Shown piece after piece: positions 37,643 to 46,626 of a DNA stretch of 64,000 nucleotides; positions within the stretch are counted from its first letter, which is position 1; every line of letters begins with the position of its first letter. The notes under the pieces were generated by a model that searched no databases, was not told the origin of the DNA, and saw only the letters and a list, made by a program, of their open reading frames with translations. Both the position numbers and the translations under genes were made by a program. Source of the stretch: JAIQFL01 sp035295745 (GTDB lineage Bacteria; Acidobacteriota; Terriglobia; Bryobacterales; Bryobacteraceae); NCBI GenBank assembly GCA_035295745.1, contig DATGIL010000066.1, positions 24,893 through 88,892 on the forward strand, written 5' to 3'.

Positions 37643-39624
37643 TCGTAGAATGCACTCCACAACGCTCGCGCGGTGCCGCGATTCTTTCGCTGGCACTCGC
37701 CGCGAGTTTCCCGTTCCTTTGTGCCGGACAGACCGACAAGTCCGGATCGTCTACTACTTCGGTCTTTACCAATCCGCGCGCCGGCAATGACGATCCTCGC
37801 GTGGGATTGAAGGGCGGCTATATGGACGCGGGAGAAGCCGCCTTCGGTTTGGAGCATATTGTGACTCTACCCAAGCCGCCAGGATTCGCTCCCGGCAATA
37901 CCGCGGGACCGCCTCCCACGCCTCCGCCGGCGCCGGCCGGTGGCGAAGCGGGCCGAGCCGGCGCACAGGCCCCCGCCGCGCAGTACGGCTCGACGAACTC
38001 GGACCTTGCCTTTAGCGGCAATCACCTGTTTGTCGGCAACTACAACGGCATCAACTTCTACGATATCGATAATCCCGGAAAGACCACGCTGCGGACGTCG
38101 GTGCTGTGCCCCGGCGGCCAAGGTGACGTCTCGGTTTATGGGCATCTGCTCTTCATGTCCGCTGAGGCGATGAACGGGCGCCTCGACTGCGGCGTGCAAG
38201 GCAATCCTCCACCCCCAGGCTACACACCTCCTCCACCGCCGCCCACGCCACCTGCGGATGCGGCGAATGGTGGTGCTCCGGGCCGCGCCCCGCGCGTGCC
38301 ACCACCGCCGAGCCCCGACCGTTTCCGCGGCGTCCGCATCTTCGACATCACCGACTTCGCCAATCCGAAACAGGTAGCGGTAGTCCAGAGTTGCCGTGGA
38401 TCGCACACCCACACGCTGGTGATCGACCCGAACGACAAGGAGAACGTCTACATCTACATTTCCGGAACGGGTCCAGTCCGGCAGGCGGAGGAATTGTCCG
38501 GATGCTCCGGCGGCGCTCCTGATGCCAACCCCAACACCTCACTGTTCAGCATCGACATCATCAAAGTACCGGTGGCGCATCCTGAGCAGGCCAAGATCAT
38601 ATCGAGCCCGCGCATCTTCACCGACGAAAAGACCGGCGCGATTAACGGCCTTTGGAAGGGCGGCACGCACGGCGAAGGCACGCAGCGCACTTCCGAGACC
38701 GACAAGTGCCACGACATCACGGTCTACTCCGCCATCGGTCTCGCGGCCGGTGCATGCTCGGGCAACGGGATTCTGCTCGACATTCACGACCCCACCCACC
38801 CCGTTCGCATCGACGCGGTCAGCGACCCGAACTACGCCTTCTGGCACTCCGCCAACTTCAACAATGCCGGTACCAAGGTGCTCTTCACCGACGAATGGGG
38901 CGGCGGCGGACAGCCCCGCTGCCGCGCCAGCGACCCCATGAATTGGGGTGCCGATGCCATCTTCACCCTGTCGAATCGCAAGCTCACGCTGGCCTCGTAC
39001 TACAAGATGCCCGCGCCCCAAACCGAGAACGAGAATTGCGTGGCTCACAATGGATCGCTCGTGCCCATCCCGGGCCGCGACATCCTGGTCCAGTCGTGGT
39101 ATCAGGGTGGCATCTCGATGGTCGATTTCACCGACGCTTCGCATCCCTTCGAGATCGCTTACTTCGATCGAGGGCCGGTGGACAGCAGCAAGCGTGCAAT
39201 GGGCGGGCAGTGGTCCACCTATTGGTACAACGGCTATATCTACGGTTCGGAGATCGCCCGCGGTGTGGATGTGCTCAAGATGGTGCCGAACAAGTACATC
39301 ACGCAGAACGAGATCGATGCCGCCAACCAGGTGCATTTCGACGAGCTGAACGTGCAGAATCAGCCGAAGATCACCTGGCCGCAAAATTTCATCGTGGCAC
39401 GCGCGTACCTCGATCAACTGGCTCGCGGCAACTCGATCAACGCTGCGCGCATCAAGGCGTTGAATGACGCGATCAATAAGGTCGACTCCACGCCTTCCGA
39501 CAAGAAAGAACTGGCGCAGTTGAAATCAATGGCAGCCAACCTCGACAAAGATGCGGCCTCCGCCAAGACGCCCGCCGATGGCGAGCGCATGAGGGCAATC
39601 GCGGCGATCATCAAGGCGCACTAA
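37639..39624 (+). CDS. Exported LVIVD-repeat protein (661 aa)
   Basis: ATG at 37639 overlaps the DUF305 stop. A signal peptide ends near FPFLCAGQ. The mature protein is a seven-bladed propeller of LVIVD-type repeats: NSDLAFSGNHLFVGNYNGINFYDI, VRIFDITDFANPKQVAVVQSCRG, GILLDIHDPTHPVRIDAV, GGISMVDFTDASHPFEIAYFDRG. Two proline-rich linkers (~95-115 and ~195-230) interrupt the blades, and the C-terminal ~100 residues are helical (LDQLARGNSINAARIKAL). It is exported and probably surface or periplasmic. In this lineage I associate it with DUF305 genes, but here the partner is broken while this gene looks intact. Confidence 0.85.
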   Translation: MIVECTPQRSRGAAILSLALAASFPFLCAGQTDKSGSSTTSVFTNPRAGNDDPRVGLKGGYMDAGEAAFGLEHIVTLPKPPGFAPGNTAGPPPTPPPAPAGGEAGRAGAQAPAAQYGSTNSDLAFSGNHLFVGNYNGINFYDIDNPGKTTLRTSVLCPGGQGDVSVYGHLLFMSAEAMNGRLDCGVQGNPPPPGYTPPPPPPTPPADAANGGAPGRAPRVPPPPSPDRFRGVRIFDITDFANPKQVAVVQSCRGSHTHTLVIDPNDKENVYIYISGTGPVRQAEELSGCSGGAPDANPNTSLFSIDIIKVPVAHPEQAKIISSPRIFTDEKTGAINGLWKGGTHGEGTQRTSETDKCHDITVYSAIGLAAGACSGNGILLDIHDPTHPVRIDAVSDPNYAFWHSANFNNAGTKVLFTDEWGGGGQPRCRASDPMNWGADAIFTLSNRKLTLASYYKMPAPQTENENCVAHNGSLVPIPGRDILVQSWYQGGISMVDFTDASHPFEIAYFDRGPVDSSKRAMGGQWSTYWYNGYIYGSEIARGVDVLKMVPNKYITQNEIDAANQVHFDELNVQNQPKITWPQNFIVARAYLDQLARGNSINAARIKALNDAINKVDSTPSDKKELAQLKSMAANLDKDAASAKTPADGERMRAIAAIIKAH

Positions 39625-39666
39625 ACTCAATCGTCGCGCTGAGGACGGCGTGTAACGAACTACATG

Positions 39667-39709
39667 GGCCGGTTGGCAGCCTTAACAGGTTGTCTGCCGG
39701 CCTAATCTT
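39667..39709. terminator. Imperfect stem between convergent genes
   Basis: ggcc...ggcag (39667-39679) can pair with ctgccggcc (39694-39702), leaving a small bulge, followed by taatctttt on the plus strand. It lies between two convergent genes and may end transcription from the LVIVD gene. Confidence 0.35.
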
Positions 39710-40000
39710 TTACCCGCGCACCAGTTCGCGCAAACGAACTTTGAGCGCTTGTTCCCTGGGAGTTCTCCCGTTCCTGTCCAGCCACGACGTAAGCATAGTG
39801 TGCTCCACCAAATGTGTGGTCGCGGGTGACTTTGCCTGAACATTAATCTGGAGCCAGGGAGAGTCTCGCCAGCGCGGCACTTTCATCGCCGCCAGGCCGA
39901 GAATCGCCGCCTCATACAGCGATTCTGCCGTGACCTCGATGGAATGCGTGATTCCATCGAGGTCTTTGTACGAAACGATGCAGGAGCGCAACTCCGCCAT
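39710..40000 (-). CDS. Small conserved-looking protein (96 aa)
   Basis: ATG start, no signal. The sequence is a mixed alpha/beta: a beta hairpin CIVSYKDLDGITHSIEVTAE, a helix SLYEAAILGLAAMK, another strand pair LQINVQAKSPATTHLVEH and a basic C-terminal helix (GRTPREQALKVRLRELVRG). I recall similar small proteins in other Acidobacteria but cannot name the family or function. It stands alone between a convergent LVIVD gene and a divergent oxidoreductase. Confidence 0.65.
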   Translation of the reverse strand: MAELRSCIVSYKDLDGITHSIEVTAESLYEAAILGLAAMKVPRWRDSPWLQINVQAKSPATTHLVEHTMLTSWLDRNGRTPREQALKVRLRELVRG

Positions 40001-40095
40001 TTGGGATCAGTCTACCATATTCGCCTTTTCTTCGCCATAAAAACTGCATAATTTGCGCATCCTCGCCCTAGCCGCGGCGATCCAAGAACTACATT

Positions 40096-40752
40096 ATGAA
40101 AATCGCCATCATTGGGTCGGGCCACATCGGTGGTGTGGTCGGAAAGCTGTGGGCCCAGGCGGGCCACCAGGTTCGTTTCAGTTCCCGTCATCCGGAAAAT
40201 CTCGAAAGGCTCGTTGCCGAGAGCGGTTCCAACGCGTCGCGCAGTTCGGTGGACGACGCAATCGCGTTCGGCGAGATCTTCCTGATTGCGATCCCGTACG
40301 GATCGCTTCCCGATTTCGGAAAACAATATGCGTCGCGACTCGCCGGGAAGATCGTGATGGAGACGGGCAACCCCTATCCCGAGCGCGACGGCGCCGTGGC
40401 GGAGCAGGTTGTGCGGTCGGGGCTTGGAACCGGCCACTGGTCGGCGCTCTGGCTGCCGGGAACACGGCTGGTTCGCGCCTTCAATTCCGTTTGGGATCGT
40501 ACCTTGGATCGGGAGGCTCACCGGCCTGCGCCTCAGGTGGGCATTCCGCTGGCAGCGGACGATACGGACGCGATGAACACCGTGGCGGGACTGGTCCGGG
40601 AGGCAGGATTCGATCCGGTACTGGTTGGGCCGCTGTCGAAGGCGCGTGAGTTCGATGTTGGGACGGCCGTCTACAACACCAACATGTCCGGTCCGGAGGT
40701 GCGGAAGAAACTCGGATTACCGCAGGCGGGCACGGCCGCGCCCCGATCCTGA
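40096..40752 (+). CDS. NADP-binding oxidoreductase, F420-dependent NADP reductase-like
   Basis: 218 residues. Begins with the dinucleotide motif MKIAIIGSGHIGGVVGKLWAQAGHQV and Ser/Arg residues after strand 2 (FSSRHPENL) that favour NADP. The rest follows the NAD_binding_2/F420-reductase pattern: IFLIAIPYGSLPDFGKQ, KIVMETGNPYPERDG, LVRAFNSVWDRTLD and PLAADDTDAMNTVAGLVREAGFDPVLVG in shorter blocks. F420 itself may not be the partner, since many paralogues use other substrates. Monocistronic, convergent with the peroxidase. Confidence 0.82.
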   Translation: MKIAIIGSGHIGGVVGKLWAQAGHQVRFSSRHPENLERLVAESGSNASRSSVDDAIAFGEIFLIAIPYGSLPDFGKQYASRLAGKIVMETGNPYPERDGAVAEQVVRSGLGTGHWSALWLPGTRLVRAFNSVWDRTLDREAHRPAPQVGIPLAADDTDAMNTVAGLVREAGFDPVLVGPLSKAREFDVGTAVYNTNMSGPEVRKKLGLPQAGTAAPRS

Positions 40753-40760
40753 GCGACGCC

Positions 40761-41906
40761 TCACCACGGATTCGCGAACCGCGAATCGCGAAGTACCGCT
40801 CGGTCGGTCAGCGATTTGAGAAATTCCACGAGATCGCTGCGGTCCTGGTCTGAAAGCTGGGAGCCGCCTACCAGCGGGTCCTTGTTGGGATTGTCGCGGC
40901 CGACGCCTGCGTATGCTCCGGACCTCACCGTGCGCCCTCCCGCCGCATAGTGTTCGATTACGTCCTCCAGAGTCGCGATCGATCCATCGTGCATATAGGG
41001 CGCGGTCAACGCAATATTTCGAAGCGTGGGAGCCTTGAACTTTCCAACATCTTTCGGATTTCGCGTGAACTCGAAGATGCCGACATTCGGCGCCGGGTAC
41101 GAAGTTTCTCCGGGCATGTTGTAGAGTCCGGTGTTGTGAAAATCCGAGCCCTGAGGCTCGTGCCCGTCGGATACCGTGGCGCTGCTGAAATTGAATCCAC
41201 CGTGGCAGCGGAAGCACGAAAGCGGCTGGCTGAAGAACAGAATCTCGCCGCGCTTCGCAGCATCGGAGATGGCGCTCTCGTCGCGCTCGTAGTGATAGCG
41301 GTCCCACGGCGAACGTGCGGAGATGATACTTCTCTCGAAGCAGGCGATCGCTTTGGTCACATTCGCAACCGTGATGCGATCGGCCGATTCCGGGAAGGCG
41401 CGCTCGAATAATTCGCGGTACTTTGGATCGGAGTTGAGTCGTCCGAGAAGTCCGTCGCCCTCCCGCAATCCCAATTCGACGGGGTGCTCGCCGTACATCG
41501 GGACCAACGCCTGTTGCTCCAACTCCTTCATTCCCGGGTTGTTCCAGGTCAGAGTCGCGCTGTATGCCACGTTCACCAGTCCCATTGCGCCGCGCGGATG
41601 CTTCTCGCCAGTGGCGCCGATTCCCAGCGGGTGCCCGTCGGTAAATGCCAATTCCTGCTTATGACAGGTGGCGCATGACGCCTTGCTATTTACGGAGAGT
41701 CGACTGTCGTAGAAGAGATGTCGTCCGAGTTCCACCTTCGCGGGAGTCATGGGGTTGTCCGCAGGAAGCCGCGGCTTTGGAAATCCTTTCGGAAGGTGCC
41801 AATCGTAGACTTCCACCGGAGCTTGCGCGTTGAGTGCCGCGTTCCGGACCAGCACGCAGGCGAAGAGCAGCAAGGCAGCCGTTCGGAAAGATCGCAGGCG
41901 CCGCAT
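40761..41906 (-). CDS. Di-haem cytochrome c peroxidase / MauG family
   Basis: 381 residues with a signal peptide (TAALLLFACVLVRNAALNAQ). Two haem c sites: CATCH at 78-82 and CFRCH at 231-235. Other family motifs: LGRHLFYDSRLSVNSKASC, GLVNVAYSATLTWNN, RGEILFFSQPLSC, FKAPTLRNIALTAPYMHDGS and the final DLVEFLKSLTD. It should act in the periplasm, reducing peroxide or oxidising a substrate. It lies 8 bp downstream of a molybdopterin-type protein gene, so the two probably form an operon. Confidence 0.92.
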   Translation of the reverse strand: MRRLRSFRTAALLLFACVLVRNAALNAQAPVEVYDWHLPKGFPKPRLPADNPMTPAKVELGRHLFYDSRLSVNSKASCATCHKQELAFTDGHPLGIGATGEKHPRGAMGLVNVAYSATLTWNNPGMKELEQQALVPMYGEHPVELGLREGDGLLGRLNSDPKYRELFERAFPESADRITVANVTKAIACFERSIISARSPWDRYHYERDESAISDAAKRGEILFFSQPLSCFRCHGGFNFSSATVSDGHEPQGSDFHNTGLYNMPGETSYPAPNVGIFEFTRNPKDVGKFKAPTLRNIALTAPYMHDGSIATLEDVIEHYAAGGRTVRSGAYAGVGRDNPNKDPLVGGSQLSDQDRSDLVEFLKSLTDRAVLRDSRFANPW

Positions 41907-41914
41907 CGCTGGTC

Positions 41915-42430
41915 CTATTTCTGCAGACGCACCAGTTCCAGCGTCTCCAACATGCGCACCGAACGAGCGCCGGCTTTGTCATTCGGGCAGACCAGCCGGA
42001 ACGGCCCCTGATAGCCGAACAACGGCTTGCCGTCCCGTTTGTCAGCCACCAATATCGACTCGTTTCCGAAGGCGGCGTCCATTTCGCCGAGAGAGAAGAC
42101 CACCTGGTAGCCGTCGTGGGCCTTCGCCAGGATGTAGCTGGCGAGCGTCTTGCCTCGCAAGTCCTTGCCGAGCGGCACTCCGGCACGTTGCAGAATCTCT
42201 CGCAGCGGGACGCCTTCGTACGTCACTTTCGTGCCGTCCTGATCGGGCACTATGGCGGTTTCGCGAGGCATGCGCGCCAAGTCATCGGCCTTCAAGACGA
42301 GCGGCGCCGGGATATCTCCACGTACCGTCAACTCCTGTGGGGCAGGGCTTGAGGCGGTTTGGGAGAACGCGAGGCAGATGGGGAGCACGGCGACGGTGAG
42401 AATCGCCCGAGCTGGTAGGGTGTACCGCAT
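41915..42430 (-). CDS. Exported small molybdopterin-binding-like domain protein
   Basis: 171 residues with signal peptide (ILTVAVLPICLAFSQT). The mature part matches the oxidoreductase molybdopterin-binding fold in reduced form: LTVRGDIPAPLVLKADDLARM, VTYEGVPLREILQRAGVP, SYILAKAHDGYQVVFSLGEMD and FRLVCPNDKAGARSVRML. The cysteine that binds molybdenum in sulphite oxidase proper is not at an equivalent obvious position, so it may bind no cofactor. It is the first gene of a pair with the di-haem peroxidase. Confidence 0.75.
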   Translation of the reverse strand: MRYTLPARAILTVAVLPICLAFSQTASSPAPQELTVRGDIPAPLVLKADDLARMPRETAIVPDQDGTKVTYEGVPLREILQRAGVPLGKDLRGKTLASYILAKAHDGYQVVFSLGEMDAAFGNESILVADKRDGKPLFGYQGPFRLVCPNDKAGARSVRMLETLELVRLQK

Positions 42431-42486
42431 AAAAGTCCTTGTCGTGTGAATCGAACAGATAAAAACTCAGTCTACACCAGCTTGGT

Positions 42487-42570
42487 CGCTTCGTTACGGT
42501 CGCGGCTCGTAAGCTACCCGAATACCTTCGCGCGCATACGTGCGCTTGCGAGCCGCGCCCCTGGCAAGCG
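42487..42570 (-). repeat. Single reverse copy of the 4.5-kb dispersed repeat
   Basis: Read on the minus strand this carries cgcggctcgcaagcgcacgt, atgcgcgcgaaggtatt and gggtagcttacgagccgcga, matching the units at 4481-4943 almost exactly. It lies just upstream of the MFS transporter and makes a false N-terminal extension of that frame. Confidence 0.88.
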
Positions 42571-42610
42571 TCAGTTGCTATATCTGGCGATACCGCTGTA
42601 CCCTCGTCAG

Positions 42611-43948
42611 ATGCCCGCTTCCGTGATCGACGTGGGCGCTCTCATCGAGCGTTCTCCGTGGACCACTTACCAGAAGGCGTTGACGTTACTCGCCGCGATC
42701 GCAGTAATCTTCGATGGGTTCGACATCCAGATACTTGGATTCGCAATTCCCTCCATCATGGCCGAGTGGCATCTCAAGCGCGCGGCGTTCGCACCAGTTC
42801 TGGCCATCGGACTCGCAGGCATGGCGTTGGGCAGTCCATTCGCCGGGTATTGCGGGGACCGCTTCGGCCGGCGTACCACCATGATCGGCTGTGTCGCCCT
42901 GTTCGGCGCGGCCACCATTGCCACGGCCTTCGCGCGAGGCATTCCTGAGTTGGCGATTCTCCGCTTCCTCACGGGAATGGGAGCGGGAGGCGCGCTGCCT
43001 AACGCGAGTGCGCTGGTTGCGGAGTTTGCGCCGGTGGTGCGCCGCCCCATGGCGGTCACCTTAACCATCGTGTGCGTACCCCTGGGCGGGATGATCGGAG
43101 GGGTCGGAGCAGCGCGGATCCTGCCGGCCTACGGCTGGCACACGCTGTATGTCATCGGCGGCATGGCGCCTCTGCTATTGGGACTGGCGCTGTGGGTAGC
43201 GCTGCCGGAGTCGCCCCGCTATCTCGTGCGTCACCCCGCGCGATGGAACGAACTCGCCCGCCTCCTGAGGAGATTCGGCCATGCGCTCGAGAGCGGTTGC
43301 GGATTCACAGATCCGCGCGAGACGGTGAAAGAGGGACACTCCGCAATCGGCGCACTTTTTAGTCGCGGTTTGCGTCTCGACACGGTGGGGCTCTGGATCG
43401 CCTTCTTCGCATCCCTCAACGCGGTGTATCTCGTATTCGGGTGGCTCCCGGCGATGCTCACGGCACAAGGTCTGGATCTCGGCGCCGCAAGTTCGGGACT
43501 GGCCGCTTACAATTTCGGAGGGGTGCTGGGAGTGTTGATCTGGGCCGTGATGGTCACGTATACGGGATCGCGTGCTCCCCTGCTGGGCGGTTGCGTTGCC
43601 GGCGCTGCGAGTGCATTGGCGCTCCAGTTGATCCTGACTCGCGCCCCGGGAACGCATACGCTTCTGCTGGCAGGTATCGGTCTGCACGGCCTGTTCGCGA
43701 ACGCAGTACAGACCACCATGTACGCCCTGGCGGCTCACGTGTATCCCACCAAGATACGCGCGTCGGGAGTGGCATTGGCGGCGGCAATCGGACGATTGGG
43801 GGCGATGCTTAGCTCATTTACCGGCGCATCTCTGATTCAACTAGGGAGCATGGCATTCCTGGGTGTGCTGGCGGTATCGCTGTTGTGCGCCGGCATTGGA
43901 TTAGCCATTGTGAGAGCCCATTTTGCGAGGCCGGAAGCCCGTGGCTGA
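42611..43948 (+). CDS. MFS transporter, aromatic acid:H+ symporter-like
   Basis: The ATG at 42611 (MPASVIDVGALIERSPWTTYQ) is chosen because the frame before it is only the dispersed repeat. 445 residues with twelve hydrophobic segments and the MFS motifs: FDGFDIQILGFAIPSIM in TM1, GYCGDRFGRRTTMIG between TM2 and TM3, and RFLTGMGAGGALPNASALVAE in TM4. The N-terminal FDGFDIQ and the D-x-x-G-R-R loop point to the aromatic acid:H+ symporter group (PcaK/BenK-like). Likely substrate a benzoate-type acid, not certain. No catabolic genes are near. Confidence 0.85.
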   Translation: MPASVIDVGALIERSPWTTYQKALTLLAAIAVIFDGFDIQILGFAIPSIMAEWHLKRAAFAPVLAIGLAGMALGSPFAGYCGDRFGRRTTMIGCVALFGAATIATAFARGIPELAILRFLTGMGAGGALPNASALVAEFAPVVRRPMAVTLTIVCVPLGGMIGGVGAARILPAYGWHTLYVIGGMAPLLLGLALWVALPESPRYLVRHPARWNELARLLRRFGHALESGCGFTDPRETVKEGHSAIGALFSRGLRLDTVGLWIAFFASLNAVYLVFGWLPAMLTAQGLDLGAASSGLAAYNFGGVLGVLIWAVMVTYTGSRAPLLGGCVAGAASALALQLILTRAPGTHTLLLAGIGLHGLFANAVQTTMYALAAHVYPTKIRASGVALAAAIGRLGAMLSSFTGASLIQLGSMAFLGVLAVSLLCAGIGLAIVRAHFARPEARG

Positions 43949-44062
43949 CGAGGAGCATACGGGGAACAACAAAGGACACGGCGGTAACAATTGGGTAACA
44001 TTAGGCAGGTAGCCTCTTCTTAGCCGGGCACTCGCAACAGCCCGCCAAGGAGAATGAAAACC

Positions 44063-44911
44063 ATGAGACGCTTCGTCGTTGCCGTTGTTCTGGCCTCCTC
44101 ATTCCTGGCCACTTTGGGGAGCGCCCAATCCGCCAGCCAACTCTTGCAACGGGCCATCTACTTCCAGGAGACCTCGGGCGACCTGGATTCCGCGATTCCT
44201 CTCTATCGGCAGATCGTCAACTCATCTCAGGACCGCGCTATTGCGGCCCAGGCGCAATTCCGGCTAACCCAGAGCCTGATCGCCAAGGGCGACCTCAACG
44301 CGGCCAGCGCCGAATTCGGAAAGCTGGTACAGAATTTCGCCGACTCCGGAAAACTGGTCGCGGCGATGACCGCACAGGCAAAGGCTCTGGGAGCGAACGG
44401 CGTGCCGCAGCTCTTGGGCAGCTTCCAGAATGGGCGCTATCACCACAACCTCACGGGCGCCGAGTTGACGCTTCCGTCGGACTGGTCTGTGCGCAATCAA
44501 GCCTCCCAGGCTGAGCCCGACGGCGGTGACCGTATCGACTTGTTCGACTCCACCGGCCGCGCGCGGGCTTTCTTCTGGATCAAACAAACCGCCACGGCGG
44601 ATGACCAGGTCGCCAACCGGCTACAACAGAGAATGGAGTACAAGCTGAAGTCACAGCGTCAAGACTCCGAAGCCGTTCACGGATTCACTTTTCGGCCGGA
44701 AGGTCCCCAATCCGGCTTGATCAGCGGGCACCAGAGCCTCTCGGCAGTCGGCGACTACACCGATCAAAAGGGCGAGAGGATGACGGAGTATCAAGTGTTC
44801 ATTCAGACCAACAAGATCGCGGCCTTCTTCAGCGGACGATCCAAATTAGCCGATTCCGCGGCAGAGAGGGCTCGTTTCGATCAGATCGTCAATTCCATCG
44901 TGATTCCGTAG
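44063..44911 (+). CDS. Exported TPR-domain protein
   Basis: Two ATGs exist, 44054 and 44063; aaggaga lies directly against the first but ten bases before the second, so I use 44063. Signal peptide MRRFVVAVVLASSFLATLGSAQ. Residues ~25-95 form two TPR-like helix pairs (LLQRAIYFQETSGDLDSAIPLYRQIV, AQFRLTQSLIAKGDLNAASAEF). From about 115 comes a PsbP/DUF-like beta domain with LTLPSDWSVRN and FFWIKQTATADDQVANRLQQR. Function unknown; it is probably periplasmic. The S9 pseudogene follows 46 bp later. Confidence 0.72.
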   Translation: MRRFVVAVVLASSFLATLGSAQSASQLLQRAIYFQETSGDLDSAIPLYRQIVNSSQDRAIAAQAQFRLTQSLIAKGDLNAASAEFGKLVQNFADSGKLVAAMTAQAKALGANGVPQLLGSFQNGRYHHNLTGAELTLPSDWSVRNQASQAEPDGGDRIDLFDSTGRARAFFWIKQTATADDQVANRLQQRMEYKLKSQRQDSEAVHGFTFRPEGPQSGLISGHQSLSAVGDYTDQKGERMTEYQVFIQTNKIAAFFSGRSKLADSAAERARFDQIVNSIVIP

Positions 44912-44957
44912 AAGTCTGGCTCCGGGATATGATTCAAAACCGGGGGAGAGATCCAGC

Positions 44958-46626
44958 ATGCGCCTTTCGTCAGCTGTGTTCAGGTGGGTGCCGTATGGTG
45001 CCTTGTTGGTTGGATCCTCCCCTGCGGTGGCGCAGGAAAAGCTGCGGGTCCCTTTGCCGCTGGATGCCGCGGTTCGTATTCAGACGGTCAATGGCCGGTC
45101 GGCGTTCGACCTGTCGCCGGACGGCATTTGGCTCGCGCATTCGTGGATGACGGAAGACAGCGTGCAGGAGGGCCGTCTCTTCACGAATTCCGGTGTTTCG
45201 TACGGAGAAGGCCATCACCGCAAGCAGGCCGCGCTGACCAACACCAAAACCGGCCGGGCGATCAAGCTCGGCAACCCCGGTAATTTCAGTTGGGCTCCGG
45301 TCTGGTCTCCGGACGGAAATCGCGTCGCTTACTTCTCCGACGAAGGCGGCGAAGCCGGCATCTGGGTATGGGAGAAGAGCAGCGGAAAGGCGCGGCGATT
45401 CCCGAATGCGATCGCGCGATCTTTTCTGGGGTTTGAAATCGTGCGCTGGTCTTCCGACAGCCGGCGGATTCTGTGCAAGAGCCTTCCGGAGGGAATGAGC
45501 GTCTCCCAGGCAAACAGTCTTCTGCCTCAACCCGAAGACGCGGAGCGTTTCCCGAAGGCCGGGAACGTAGAACCGAGGGTGATCGTTTTCCAGTCTGGTC
45601 AGAAGAAACCGGAAAGTCCGAACCTCAAGGCATCCACACCCGAGGTCAGCCGCCCTCCCGGCCCCGCGTTCGGGGACCTCGCCATTCTGGATATCTCCAC
45701 CCAGAGAATTACGCGTGTCGCGAGGCGTATCGAGCCAGTCTGGTGGTCATTCTCTCCTGACGAAAAGTACATAGCCTATGTGACGAATTCCGGCCCCGAG
45801 CCGAATTCGGAGCAGTCCCTTTATGAGATTGCGGTTTACGAGGTAGCAACTGGTCAGACCCGGAAGCTGGCGCAAGGCGTACATCTGACTTTTGGGATCG
45901 AGTTGAATTGGTCTCCCGGTAGCCGCGCGCTCGCGTACGTTGCGGCCGCTGCGGGATCTAAGGGTGCGATCGCGATGCTCCCCGTTACCGGCGGGGCGTC
46001 GAAGCCTGTGTGCGGCAACATCCCGGTCCTCGGGGGTAGCGCGTTGGAGCGGCCACCGCTCTGGGATACAGCGGGTCAAAATCTCTTCGTCCTTGCGGGT
46101 GATGGAAGGCTCTGGCAATGCGAAGTGGCTTCCGGCCGCGAACACCTGGTCGCTGACATTCCCGGTCATCGGATCAATCATTACACAGACGAAGCGCTTT
46201 AAGGTCGCGGTGATTACCGGCGCGGTCGTCCATCCGGACCTGGTGGCGGACTACCTGAACACGACGCCCGAATCCGCCGACACCGCGGGCGCCTACTACG
46301 AGCAGGGACAAGGCAACATTCGAGGCACCTTGTGGGAACAGCGCGAAGCCTACCTGGCCAACTCGCCGATCTTCCATTTCGACCAGATCGAAACGCTGGT
46401 TCTGATCGGTCAGGGTAGCAAGGACGGCAATCTCACCCCCTCGGACGCAACGTTCGCGGCGCTAAAACGACTGCACAAGATTGCGGAATACCGCATCTAC
46501 AAGGACGAGGGCCATGTACTCGCGAATCCGGCCAACATCCTGGACTTCTGGCGGCGCCGATTGTCTTTTCTCGCCGAGCACTTGAACCTGGCGGTTGACA
46601 CGCAAGGAGCGCTCATCGTGCGCTGA
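44958..46626 (+). pseudogene. S9-type peptidase, internal deletion and frameshift
   Basis: A signal peptide and TolB/DPP-like propeller run to 46202 in one frame (FDLSPDGIWLAHSW, FSWAPVWSPDGNRVAYFSDEGG, WWSFSPDEKYIAYV). The frame then breaks near 46170 and the C-terminal half of an alpha/beta hydrolase continues in another: IITQTKRFKVAV, SPIFHFDQIETLVLIGQGSKDGNLTP, RIYKDEGHVLANPANILDFW. The part between, which should carry the GxSxGG nucleophile, is missing; about 200 residues seem lost. Asp and His of the triad remain. The propeller part could still be made, but the peptidase cannot work. Confidence 0.85.

Noticed and set aside
42446..42610. N-terminal extension of the MFS transporter
   Set aside because: It encodes the dispersed repeat; the transporter start at 42611 matches the family N-terminus.
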